64,000 nt of DNA from Lepidurus packardi (lineage: Eukaryota > Arthropoda > Branchiopoda > Notostraca > Triopsidae). Positions 43,936 to 53,696 of the stretch are shown here, one piece after another; position 1 is the first letter of the stretch, and each line of letters begins with the position of its first letter. The notes beneath the pieces were generated by a model, which was not told the DNA's origin, made no database searches, and saw only the letters and a program-made list of their open reading frames with translations. The stretch lies in NCBI GenBank assembly GCA_023053545.1, contig JAKZAN010000002.1, forward strand, positions 3,394,375 to 3,458,374. Direction: 5' to 3'. The position numbers and the translations under genes are program-made.

Positions 43936-44269
43936 TACATGCTAGGCAGTTTTGCGTATAATTTCTTCTTTGTTCTTTTTCTCATTATGATTGCAACATG
44001 AAAAGCAGTGCTGAGCAATTCTTGTCAAATACAAAGTTTTATGGAGAAATTGTTGGTCTCCAAGCTTGAAGCGTTTGCAAGCTTAAAAAACGCGCGCTCT
44101 TACGATGTTGACTGGCAAACTATCCTGGCGCTGTGGGCAGTAGGTCAATTAGTCGCAAAGGAACCAGGGGCGAGTTTTCTTCTTAACACGAAAAATCGGT
44201 TACCACAAAATTAAGTTAACAATTAATTTTTCTTTATTCTATAAGAAGTTATTCATAGTCGAAGTTCTT
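43936..44269. other. Short intergenic region
   Basis: Contains a 60-codon plus-strand open stretch (to TAA at about 44212; FMEKLLVSKLEAFASL, QTILALWAVGQLVAKEP) with no recognised family. It may be the STUB1 3' UTR or an unrelated remnant. Confidence 0.3.
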
Positions 44270-44274
44270 AACAG

Positions 44275-44340
44275 TGTAGTATCTGATCAACCAGTGTATT
44301 TTCAACGGATCTTGTTGCAACTATAAAACCAAGCGCCACC
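44275..44340 (+). repeat. LTR-like sequence upstream of SAE1
   Basis: The first 20 bp are identical to the start of the 3' LTR at 47496. A TATAAAA box lies at 44322-44328. It is cut at its GCGCCACC sequence by the insertion of 44341-45472 and continues at 45473. Confidence 0.6.
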
Positions 44341-44455
44341 GGGTAAGGGACGAACGGGCCCACCTTGCCCAAACGGGCCCAGTGCCAAAAGGGCCCATCC
44401 ATTGACCAAACGGGCCCAGTCAACAGACCAAACGGGCCCACTATTTTGAAACATA
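44341..44455 (+). repeat. Left terminal inverted repeat with AAACGGGCCCA units
   Basis: Five GGGCCC-centred units; the inverted match to 45340-45472 runs out at ACTATTTTGAAACAT. Confidence 0.85.
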
Positions 44456-45339
44456 TTTTGAAACTATATAATTATACCAAACTACAACTTAAAAATGGGG
44501 ATTTTCAAAGCAAAATTCTGTAAAACCGATTAAATGGTTTTGACCTAATCAAGGTCTAAGATTCGGTAGTTATAAATTTTTCAGAAATACAGCAAACATT
44601 TAAGTTACTCTGATGATAAACACCAAAACAGTAAACCCTTATTGAAACACGCGAAAAAGAGCAAAGGCTTTTTCATTAAATATAGTTTATTCTGTTACAG
44701 ATTAGTGTAGAATATAAGTGCAAACGTGAAACATTTTACATTTATAGTAAGAGTAAAGCAGACATCACTAAAGATCGCCATGAGGAAAGTGAAAAATACG
44801 GAAGTACTCAATGGTAATAATGAAGAATACGGAAGTACTCCATAGCAGGGCAAAAAATTTCCAAACCAGCTATACTGTCGGATTACATAGTCATTACTGT
44901 CGCATAGTTATAGGGCAAGACTTCCTCTTCGAGTTGGATTTTTTCTCGACCATTCTACAGAGAAAACAATACAAAGAACGATAAATACAGCAGGTCGATG
45001 TGAAAACTCGTACAAAGAAGTATTGTTATAAATATTTAGTATGCTCTTGTCCAGTCTTATATAAAGTCCATCCCAATCCAGTTAACAGTCGTACTATACT
45101 TCAGTCGCCACTTCTTAGACTTAGTTTTTTTAATATAGTTTTGGGCAAAACTTCCGCTTCCAGTTGATTTCTTCTGGGCCATTCTAAGTGGAAAACAATA
45201 CAAAAAACGATAAATACTTCATTACACATATGTTACAATACAATAGATATGTTTGCAAATATTTACATGTCGTGTCTTACCCATATCGTGTGTTCCCTGA
45301 GTCCGGAAAACAGCACAACAGGGTGTTGGCAATGTTTCA

Positions 45340-45472
45340 AAATAGTGGGCCCGTTTGGTCTGTTGACTGGGCCCGTTTGGTCAATGGATGGGCCCTTTTG
45401 GTATTGGGCCCGTTTGGCCAAGGTGGACCCGTTTGGAACTGGGCCCGTTCGTCCCCTACCCGCGCCACCACT
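45340..45472 (-). repeat. Right terminal inverted repeat with AAACGGGCCCA units
   Basis: Inverted partner of 44341-44455 with one extra unit (a variant ACGGGTCCA). Confidence 0.85.
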
Positions 45473-45513
45473 GCCGCGTTGTGTAGGTTTATTCACGTGC
45501 GTTAATATTTATA

Positions 45514-46542
45514 ATGGGTGAAAATAACCAGGAAATCAGTATTACAGAAGACGAAGCTGCCCTGTATGATAGACAAATCAGGCTGTGGGGACTAGATGCC
45601 CAAAAGCGATTACGAGGAGCGAAAATTATCTTGATTGGGATTAATGGATTGACTGCTGAAGTAGCCAAAAACATTGTATTGTCTGGCATAAAATCACTAA
45701 CTATGATGGACCATAGAGTGGTAGAATCAGATGTTCCCAGTGCCAATTTCCTTGTTCCAGTCAACAGTGCCGGAAAAAATGTAGCTGAAGTGTGCATGGA
45801 AAGAGCCAAACAGTTGAATCCGATGGTGGATATCAGTTTTGATACTGGCAAAATCGTTGACAAGCCAGATAATTTCTTCCATGATTTTGACGTCATTTGT
45901 GTGTCAGATGCTTTGGTCCAAGACTTAATTAGGCTGGATAATCTAGCGCAAGAAGCTAAAGCTAAGCTGTACGTTGCGGACACTTTTGGCTATTTTGGCT
46001 ATATTTTCGCAGACTTGGGCGAACACCAGTTCGCTGAAGAAGTCATTGCCTTCAAGCCCTCTCAGGAAAGAGACTCGGGTGCGAAGAAAATAGTGCCAGA
46101 TACTTCTGAACCCAAAACAGTGAAAAAGTCACTGGACTATCCCTCCTTGCAAAGTGCTTTAGATGTCGACTGGCGGCAGGAAGCAAATCAAAAGCGGTTA
46201 AGGCGTATGACTCCACTGTATTTCGTAACAAAAGTGTTGATGGAATTCCAGATTAGGCATGGCAGGAAACCTCAAGCTGACACATTTTCATCCGACGTTG
46301 AAGACCTAACTCGGATTAAGAACGAGATTATAAACGTGTGTGATGTTTCGAACAGTAAAATTCCAGATGACGTTTTCAGTTCTCTGTTTGACGAGATTTG
46401 TCCTACCTGTGCCATTGTGGGAGGCGTTTTGGCTCAGGATATTATCAAAGCCGTGTCCCAGAAAGACGCTCCCATTTACAATTTCTTTTTCTTCAATGCA
46501 GCAACGGACGGTGCCGGTATTGTGGATTATTTCGGCCCGTAA
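45514..46542 (+). CDS. SAE1: SUMO-activating enzyme subunit 1 (Aos1), intronless
   Basis: Partner of UBA2/SAE2 in the heterodimeric E1 that adenylates SUMO; it works mainly in the nucleus. It binds ATP and SUMO but lacks the catalytic cysteine, which sits on UBA2. Single frame of 342 aa (human 346), ATG at 45514. ThiF/UBA fold: ALYDRQIRLWGLDAQKRLRG, the nucleotide-binding region ILIGINGLTAEVAKNI, LTMMDHRVVESDVPSANFL, and the C-terminal ICPTCAIVGGVLAQDIIKAV followed by FFFFNAATDGAGIVDYFGP. There are no introns, whereas neighbouring housekeeping genes have 5-18 exons with introns of about 60 bp. Upstream is LTR-like DNA with a transposon 33 bp before ATG; downstream is a Gypsy 3' end. It is probably functional, and possibly a retrocopy. 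Confidence 0.95.
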   Translation: MGENNQEISITEDEAALYDRQIRLWGLDAQKRLRGAKIILIGINGLTAEVAKNIVLSGIKSLTMMDHRVVESDVPSANFLVPVNSAGKNVAEVCMERAKQLNPMVDISFDTGKIVDKPDNFFHDFDVICVSDALVQDLIRLDNLAQEAKAKLYVADTFGYFGYIFADLGEHQFAEEVIAFKPSQERDSGAKKIVPDTSEPKTVKKSLDYPSLQSALDVDWRQEANQKRLRRMTPLYFVTKVLMEFQIRHGRKPQADTFSSDVEDLTRIKNEIINVCDVSNSKIPDDVFSSLFDEICPTCAIVGGVLAQDIIKAVSQKDAPIYNFFFFNAATDGAGIVDYFGP

Positions 46543-46691
46543 TACAGATGCGTTGTTACCTCTCCATCAATTGTTCTCCTTGCACAGTTATACAAGACTG
46601 CGGATTCATGACCGGTCCAAAATTGTATTGCTAATTGAACACAGTGTAGTTTTTTGTTGTTTTGGAATATTTGTATGCAAAAGGATTTCAG

Positions 46692-46772
46692 AAAATACAC
46701 TGTAAAATACACTGTGCGGCAACAGGCGAGAGCCTACGCCAGCTATAAATTTTTTTTAAAAAAATACACTGT
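46692..46772 (+). repeat. Three exact copies of AAAATACACTGT at the SAE1/Gypsy junction
   Basis: Copies at 46692-46703, 46704-46715 and 46761-46772. The third abuts the start of recognisable Gypsy integrase sequence. Confidence 0.75.
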
Positions 46773-47343
46773 TGATCCTCACCCCAGCACAGGACAGTCC
46801 CCCGGATCACTTATGTTCGGTAGAATAATAAAGACCAAACTTCCACAAATACCACCATTTCCTGAGAATAGATACCCGGAAATGAGATACAACGTACAAA
46901 TTCCAAGTTAAATCTTTTACGGATAAGAAAGCAAAGCAACGGAACTTCGCAATTGGAGATGTCGTTCTGTTAAAAAGAGAAAGGATAACCAGTAAATTGC
47001 AAACCCCTTTCTTCCCAACGCCTTATGAGATTGTTCGCATTAACGGAACCATGATTACGACAAAGCGGGGTGCACAAGAAGTCATGAGAAACATCGTTTT
47101 CTTCAAGAAATACAATGGGAATTTTAATAACGCAGTCTCGGATACGTCTGATGAAGAACATCAGAACATACCGGAGTTAGAAGAACCTCAAGAAGCCCGA
47201 CAAGAAGCTGAAGCTATTCTAGAAGAAAGTCATGAGGATGCCGATGAAGGACGACAGCCAGAGATAGAACAAACTTCGGTCCTAAGGCGCAGTACCCGTG
47301 AGCGTCGTCCCCCGAAAAGTTTTCGTGATTTTGTACCCGTTTG
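46763..47343 (+). pseudogene. Gypsy pol 3' remnant (integrase C-terminal region)
   Basis: The end of a Gypsy-type integrase starts abruptly inside the domain: HPSTGQSPGSLMFGRIIKTK, then after one frame change near 46910 AIGDVVLLKRERITSKL, PYEIVRINGTMITTKRG, an acidic stretch, and RRSTRERRPPKSFRDFVPV to the stop at 47343. It has no reverse transcriptase or protease, so it is 5'-truncated. It is of a different Gypsy clade from elements A-C. Confidence 0.8.
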
Positions 47344-47476
47344 AATTTTCTTTGAATATGGATCTTGTTAATTTTGCCATGCAATATGATTTGCAAATGA
47401 TGTGCAAATGCAAATGTTTTGCAACAAATTATATTATACCCAAGTGAAAGTGTAATCCGACCAAGAAACTCTCTTT

Positions 47477-47495
47477 AAAAAAAAAGAGATAGTAA
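47477..47495 (+). promoter_or_regulatory. Polypurine tract before the 3' LTR
   Basis: An A-rich purine run ending AAAGAGATAGTAA directly precedes TGTAGTATCTG, as expected for a plus-strand primer of an LTR element. Confidence 0.6.
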
Positions 47496-47612
47496 TGTAG
47501 TATCTGATCAACCAGCCGATTTCAGCGAGTTCATAAAACCCACCGCTGGTGGTGCTGATCAACGTAGGTTCAACGAATACTCGAGATTTCTAGAATATTC
47601 CAGCACATTACA
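47496..47612 (+). repeat. 3' LTR of the SAE1-associated Gypsy remnant
   Basis: Starts TGTAGTATCTGATCAACCAG and is proposed to end CAGCACATTACA, followed by AACAG. The end was chosen because AACAG also precedes the upstream copy, so it is inferred. Confidence 0.5.
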
Positions 47613-47617
47613 AACAG

Positions 47618-48505
47618 GGTGGTTTTTATAGATAACTATGAATTGTTATGAACAGTTTAATTAGATAGTATTTTCTAGGTAATTATATTTAGTCTTAAAG
47701 CAACGCCTCCATGTTCATTCCGACATTCCAATGTAAATCAATCGAGTGTCATGTCCCATACGACATGACGCCAAAGTGTCTGACATGTCAGGCTGACAGG
47801 GGCAGTGTAAGCTAGAACAACACGTTTTGCGGATTTAGTTACAAACATATGTAATATATCCTGGAATCAAAAAGACACTATTGTGTCATTGTTTAACAAT
47901 GAATTTCTCTTTATTTAGCTAGTGGAGTGAAAGAAAGTGCAAGTTTCAATGATCCTCATGAACGAAAGTTATCAGAAGCAATGTTTGAACTCGAGTTACA
48001 CCCGTTTGTCATTCCTTTTCAGGGAGAACGTTTTGCAATAATAATACACATAAGTGTCAGTTTTGTCTCCGAGCTCCGAAACTGGAAAACCTCTTGAGCT
48101 AGATATTAGACCCACTAGAGACATCTAAAGCCGGATTAGGATAATATACTATCGGAACGTTGTACATCGATAAGGTTTCGGTCGAATACGCTGTTGAAGT
48201 CGATAAAAAAAAGATAATCGATCACGGATCGCGTGTTTACAAGCAAAAATGCGAAATTGTCGAAACTCGGCGTAAATTATCTAACAGCTTAAACTATTGT
48301 CTAGCGTAAGTTTTTTTGACCGAAACAGTTACCAACTTTTTGAAAAACCCTAAACCGTTTTATTATAGTTAACGCATCTGGCTACTGGAAAGGAGCTTCC
48401 AGTTGGTGACTATGAAACTGACCGAACTTATTTACATTCTGCATTAATTTGACTCCGATAATTTTCTTGTTCTTCTTTGAGATTCCTCATTGCTTCGAGA
48501 AGAAA
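47618..48505. other. Intergenic region upstream of CTR9
   Basis: No gene is supported. A CATGTC-rich palindromic patch (CATGTCCCATACGACATG) lies near 47752. CTR9's promoter should lie at the right end. Confidence 0.5.
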
Positions 48506-51500
48506 ATGGCTGAATCAATAGAAATCCCTTTGAGGGATACAGATGAGGTTAACATCTCTGAACTTCGCATTTTTAGAACGATTACCATTATCTTTGAAAT
48601 TTCGTAGGTTATCGAGTTATTCTTTGACCAGCTGCCCGACGGCGATGAAGTCATTGGTATTTTGCGACAAGAGCAGGCTCAGCTCCATATTTGGGTCACC
48701 CTTGCAGTAAAATATCCTTAATTTTTCCTTAATGAATAGTTACAGTTAACTACAAATAACAACTAATTTGCGTTAGGTGGAGTACTATAAACAATGCAAG
48801 ATAGAAGACTTCGTAAAAATCTTAGAATCCTCCCGTACAGATGCAAATCTGGATTACCGCGATTCAGAACGCGACCAAATGCGAGCGTTGGATACTTTAG
48901 CCGCTTATTATGTCCAACAGGCCAACAAAGAGAAGAATAAAGACAAAAAACGTGAGCTTTTCACCAAAGCCACGCTTCTCTATACCACTGCTGACAAAAT
49001 TATTATGTATGATCAGGTAAAACACCCTTTTTTTGTCTCGTTTCGTTTTTTTCATAATGTAATATCTGTTCAGAACCATTTGCTGGGTCGAGCCTACTTC
49101 TGCTTGTTAGAAGGCGACAAAATGGACCAGGCAGACGCTCAATTCAACTTTGTACTCAACCAGTCGCCTAACAAGTAGCTGCAAAAGTCTAATGCTATGA
49201 AGCGCTTTTAATCATTTTCTTTCATTTTAGCATCCCTTCTTTGCTGGGAAAGGCGTGCATTTCCTTCAACAAGAAGGATTATCGTGGAGCCTTGGCTTTC
49301 TATAAAAAGGCTCTACGTACCAACGCTAATTGTCCAGCAGGAGTACGGCTTGGGATGGGACACTGCTTCATTAAGCTCGGAAACCAAGACAAAGCCAGGT
49401 TTTTTTTTACACAATCCAAAATAGAGGCTTTTGATCCAAATTTTGACACCGTTTTTATCGTAGATTGGCTTTTGAAAGAGCTTTAGAACTCGATCCACAG
49501 TGTGTTGGAGCGTTAGTGGGTTTGGCTATCTTGGAATTGAATATGCAAGAGAGCGAAGAGATTCGTAAGGGCGTTCAAAGGCTTAGTAAAGCGTACACCA
49601 TCGATTCGACTAACCCAATGGTCTTAAACCATCTGGCAAATCATTTCTTCTTCAAAAAGGTTCCAACCGAAAGTTTACATTGGCAGACATTTCGGTGTCT
49701 TAATTCGTTTGGTTGCTTTCACTAGGATTATGCTAAAGTGCAACATTTGGCATTGCACGCCTTTCACAACACAGAAAACGAAGCTATGCGAGCCGAAAGT
49801 TGCTATCAATTAGCAAGAGCTTTCCATGTCCAAAGCGATTATGATCAAGCTTTTCAATATTATTACCAAGCGACGCAGTTTGCTGCTCCGAACTTCGTTT
49901 TACCGCATTTTGGGCTAGGGCAGATGTACGTTTATAGAGGTGACACAGAAAACGTAAGGATTTCCACCTATTTTTGGAGTCGTATCTCGAAGTTCTCTCA
50001 TCTTACAGGCTGCGCAATGTTTTGAGCGAGTTTTGAAGGCCCAGCCAGGAAACTATGAGACCATGAAGATTCTGGGGTCCTTATACGCTGCTTCTACTAG
50101 CCAGTCTAAACGAGATATTGCTAAAGGCCATCTAAAAAAGGTGTTTGGGACTTAATTTCCTTTATTTTGAATATTGAACTTTTTGTTCCAGTTTTTCGCC
50201 CTTGTTGCTTATTTTTTTATGTACTTTTAGGTTACGGAACAATTTCCAGATGACGTGGAAGCGTGGATCGAATTGGCCCAAATCTTGGAGCAAAGCGATC
50301 TGCAAGGTGCTTTGCAAGGTTATAACACAGCTGTTAAGATCTTAAAAGACAAAGTACAGGCAGAAGTTCCTCCTGAGATCTCTAACAATGTTGGATCCCT
50401 CCATTACCGGTAAATTTAAATTTAGTATAGCTTATACTCATTAAGAGCTGTCATTTTCTCTTCTTAAGCTTGGGCCATTTGGAGGAAGCTCAAGAGCATT
50501 TTACAGCGGCTTTAGAGCGGTGTCAAGCAGAGGCCGCCCAAGATCCGCAGTACTATAACGCAATTTCTGTGACGGTCCATTACAACCTTGGAAGGTTGTC
50601 CGAGAGCCTTTTCACACTCGATAAAGCTGAAAAACTGTACAAAGATATCCTTAAAGAGCATCCTAACTACGTCGATTGTACGTTTAGGTCTAATTTCCGT
50701 CGTTACTCGCGTTCATTTCAATTCTGACCCTTCGTTGATTTCTTTTGTCAGGTTATTTACGTTTGGGATGTATGGCGCGAGATCGTGGGCAGATTTACGA
50801 AGCTTCCGATTGGTTCAAAGAAGCTTTACAGATCAACAATGAACACCCTAACGCTTGGTCCTTGATTGGCAACTTACATTTGGCCAAAATGGAATGGGGA
50901 CCTGGTCAAAAGAAGTTCGAACGTATTCTTAAAGTGAGTTTTGGTCAATTATGTGCTTTTTTCAGTGAAATTCATAATTTCCTTTGTGTCTTTCTTTGCT
51001 AGCAACCTGCAACCTCAAACGACGCTTATTCGTTGATTGCCTTGGGGAATGTGTGGTTACAAACCTTACACGCCCCTTCTCGGGACAGAGATAAGGAAAA
51101 ACGGCACCAAGATCGAGCCTTAGCCATGTACAAGACAGTTTTGAAGAATGACCCTAAGAATATTTGGGCTGCGAACGGAATCGGGGCAGTTTTGGCCCAT
51201 AAAGGCTGTTTTAACGAATCGCGAGACATTTTTGCACAAGTTCGAGAAGCGACCGCGGATTTCGCGGATGTCTGGCTCAATATCGCGCATATCTATGTGG
51301 AACAACGGCAGTTTGTCGCCGCCGTACAAATGTACGAGAATTGTTTGCGTAAATTCTACAGATACCATAATGTGGAGATCATGCAGTACCTCGCGCGCGC
51401 GCAGTTCCGTGCCGGAAAGTTGAAAGAAGCCAAGTTGGCGCTTTTGAAGGCGCAACACGTAGCTCCCCAAGATACCGTTTTACTCTTCAATTTGGCGCTG

Positions 51501-53186
51501 ATTTTGCAGAGGTTGGCTACACAGATCTTGAAAGATGAGAAGGCGGATTTGCCCACCGTTTTGCAAGCCGTTTCTGAACTCCAACTTTCGCATAAGTAGG
51601 TTCCGAAAAATCATAGACTTGAAACTTTTTAGTGATTTCTTGGTGACAAAATGAGATGGATTCATTTCTATTTCGTTTTGCAGGTTTTTCCAGTGGTTGT
51701 CAGTTAATGGAGATCGCATGAGGTACGATTTGGCATTAGCAGCAGCTGAAGCTAGACATTGTGGCGATTTGCTATCCCAAGCACAGTACCATGTTGCGCG
51801 TGCGCGGACTTTGGCAGAGGAAGAAAAGCGTGTGCGCAGGAAGCAAGAAGAAGAACGCGATGCCCTCCGACAGAAGCAAGTGGAAGAAACGAAGCGTTTA
51901 GGAGAGCTAAAACGCTTGGAGACGGAGAAACAGTTGAAATTGCGAGAGGAATTCAAGGAGAAAAAGAAGGCAGCGTTGATCTTCGCGGATGGCGGAGGAG
52001 AGAAGGAAAGCAAAGGGAAACGGGGTAGGAAGCGCAAAGACGATGGAGATGGTTTTGTTACAGACGGATCTGGCAATGGAAGAGGCTCTGGGGACGAAAA
52101 TGCAGCTCCTGCCTCTAAAAAACGAAAGAAGAAAGGGTAATTTTTTTTTATTGACCAAGCAGCCATGATTGCATACCTTTTTGTTACAGAGAGGGAAGAG
52201 GCCGTGGTCGGAGCGAAGGTGGAGGAGAGGGTGGGCGTGGCAGGAAGAAAGAGAAAGCGCCAAAGAAATCCGCTAGCGCAGGCAAGAATGAAACGTCTGG
52301 AAGAGGGAAGATCAACAAGAAGATTGTTTCAAAAGCTGTCATTTCATCCTCGGAAGATTCTTCTGATGAAGGGGGTCAATTACGTATTGCGAGCGGGTAA
52401 GAATCTAAAATTAAAAAGTTTAGTATAGTTTCTTTATGAATTTAATATTTTTTTCATTCATTTTTGTAGTCAACTTTTTTTAGCAATTTTGGGATCATTT
52501 TTTTTTATTTGGGGAATGTTAATTTCGTTCTTGTTTTCGTAGGGGAGAGGAAGGCGATGGAGAAGGCGGAGCTAAAGGTAGACGTCGTATTGCATCCGAA
52601 AGCGGGTCGAATTCGTCTCGATCTAAATCGCGCTCGAAGTCGCGTTCCAGGTCGCGTTCAAGCTCGAGGTCAGGATCTTCGAGATCACGGTCTAGGTGAG
52701 TAACTAATTTAGTTTAATAAATCCTAAGTAATTGAGCGTTTTTTAAGGTCTGCGTCGGGGTCGAGGTCTGGCAGTGGGAGTCCTGCAAGATCCAAACGTT
52801 CCCGATCAGCATCAGGATCGCGTTCTCGCTCTCGTTCGAAGTAGATTAATAATAGTTTATAGACAAGATGGTTTTCATTCGGTCTAATTAGGTCTGGATC
52901 GCGTTCGAGAAGCGGAAGTCCTGCTTCTGCGGCTTCAAAAGGATCAAGGTCACGGTCTGCTTCTCCAAGTGGGAGCGAAAGGGGATCAAGACCTGGCTCG
53001 CGCCAATCAAAAGCATCCGGAGCATCACGTTCGAGGTTTATTTTGTTTGACATTTTAGAAAAGGAGGTTATAATAAAGGACGTTTGCTATCTTTGTAGGT
53101 CTGGATCCCCTGTATCACGTAGTGGTAGTGAAAGCGGAGGTTCGCGTCCAGCATCCCCCCAATCAGATGCATCTGGTGGGTCATAA
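48506..53186 (+). CDS. CTR9: RNA polymerase-associated protein CTR9 (Paf1 complex)
   Basis: Scaffold subunit of the Paf1 complex, which travels with RNA polymerase II and promotes histone H2B ubiquitination and elongation; nuclear. Eighteen exons: 48506-48547, 48608-48706, 48777-49016, 49074-49174, 49231-49398, 49464-49659, 49726-49953, 50009-50140, 50231-50409, 50469-50677, 50752-50933, 51003-51595, 51684-52136, 52190-52396, 52543-52695, 52748-52840, 52892-53035 and 53099-53186. They total 3507 nt, 1168 aa (human 1173). The start [14 protein letters not shown] matches the family. TPR repeats fill residues about 40-790 (for example [42 protein letters not shown]). A charged coiled coil follows ([20 protein letters not shown]). 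The tail is Gly/Lys-rich, then Arg-Ser rich, spread over four small exons. AATAAA at 53344-53349. Confidence 0.96.
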
Positions 53187-53696
53187 TTGTCAGGTTTTCT
53201 TGGGTTTGGGCCCTATTTGGGATATCGAAATTGACCATTTGGACTTCGGACAAAAACAATACAAGACTTTTGCAAAACAAATTATTGTTTGTCTTTATGT
53301 CATAACTGGTTTCATACGCATTGCAATAAGGGAATCTGACTTAAATAAAGATTTCTTATGTAAAATTAGTTAAAGTTATTTTAATTCCATAAGATAAGAA
53401 AAATCCCCAATTTTGAGTGTTATTATCAAATTTATTATTCTCATGCGATTAACTCCGGATACTTTATTTAACCTTAGGACGTCTGATTTTCATCCCTAAA
53501 AATAATTACGTTTGAAGGAGTGTCTAAGAAAAATAGAAGGGGATACTTTCTGTTGGACTGTTCAATTTAGTTTGAAGTTTCGTAGTTTGGAAAGTCGGCA
53601 GCGTCGCAACGTTGCCGTTCTTTTCCGGTTGTTTTGGTGATCCCTTAGCCGAGGCTACCTGATAGATAGGGAAAATAAAGTGTAATCCATCACAAA
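53187..53696. other. CTR9 3' flank and RPL5 promoter region
   Basis: No extra gene. A pyrimidine-rich CGTTCTTTTCCGG near 53618-53630, about 75 bp before the RPL5 ATG, could be the 5'TOP transcription start of RPL5. Confidence 0.45.

Larger units (their letters stand above)
44341..45472. mobile_element. Non-autonomous DNA transposon, GGGCCC-rich ends, 8-bp target duplication
   Basis: 1132 bp bounded by a perfect 8-bp direct repeat GCGCCACC (44333-44340 and 45473-45480). The ends are inverted repeats of about 115-135 bp starting GGGTAAGGGACGAACGGGCC (left) and GGGTAGGGGACGAACGGGCC (right, minus strand). Each end holds five or six short tandem units around AAACGGGCCCA. The interior has a direct repeat of about 80 bp (44904-44990 and 45135-45219) and no coding frame. 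An 8-bp target fits hAT, MULE, Merlin or Zisupton-like superfamilies; the ends do not decide which. Confidence 0.85.
44275..47612 (+). mobile_element. LTR-bounded segment carrying SAE1 and a Gypsy 3' remnant
   Basis: An LTR start (TGTAGTATCTGATCAACCAG) occurs twice in the same orientation: at 44275, upstream of SAE1, and at 47496, just after a polypurine-like tract and a decayed Gypsy integrase tail. The proposed 3' LTR (117 bp, 47496-47612) ends in CA and is followed by AACAG; AACAG also precedes 44275. The interior is SAE1 without introns, then Gypsy 3' sequence, all on the plus strand. The reading as one retrotransposed unit is inference. Beyond the first 20 bp the two LTR copies share only patches (ATAAAACC, GTAGGTT). 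Confidence 0.5.

Noticed and set aside
44341-45472. GGGCCC arrays as a CpG-type promoter or simple satellite of the host
   Set aside because: The arrays are inverted copies at two ends of a segment with an exact 8-bp target duplication, so a transposon explains them.
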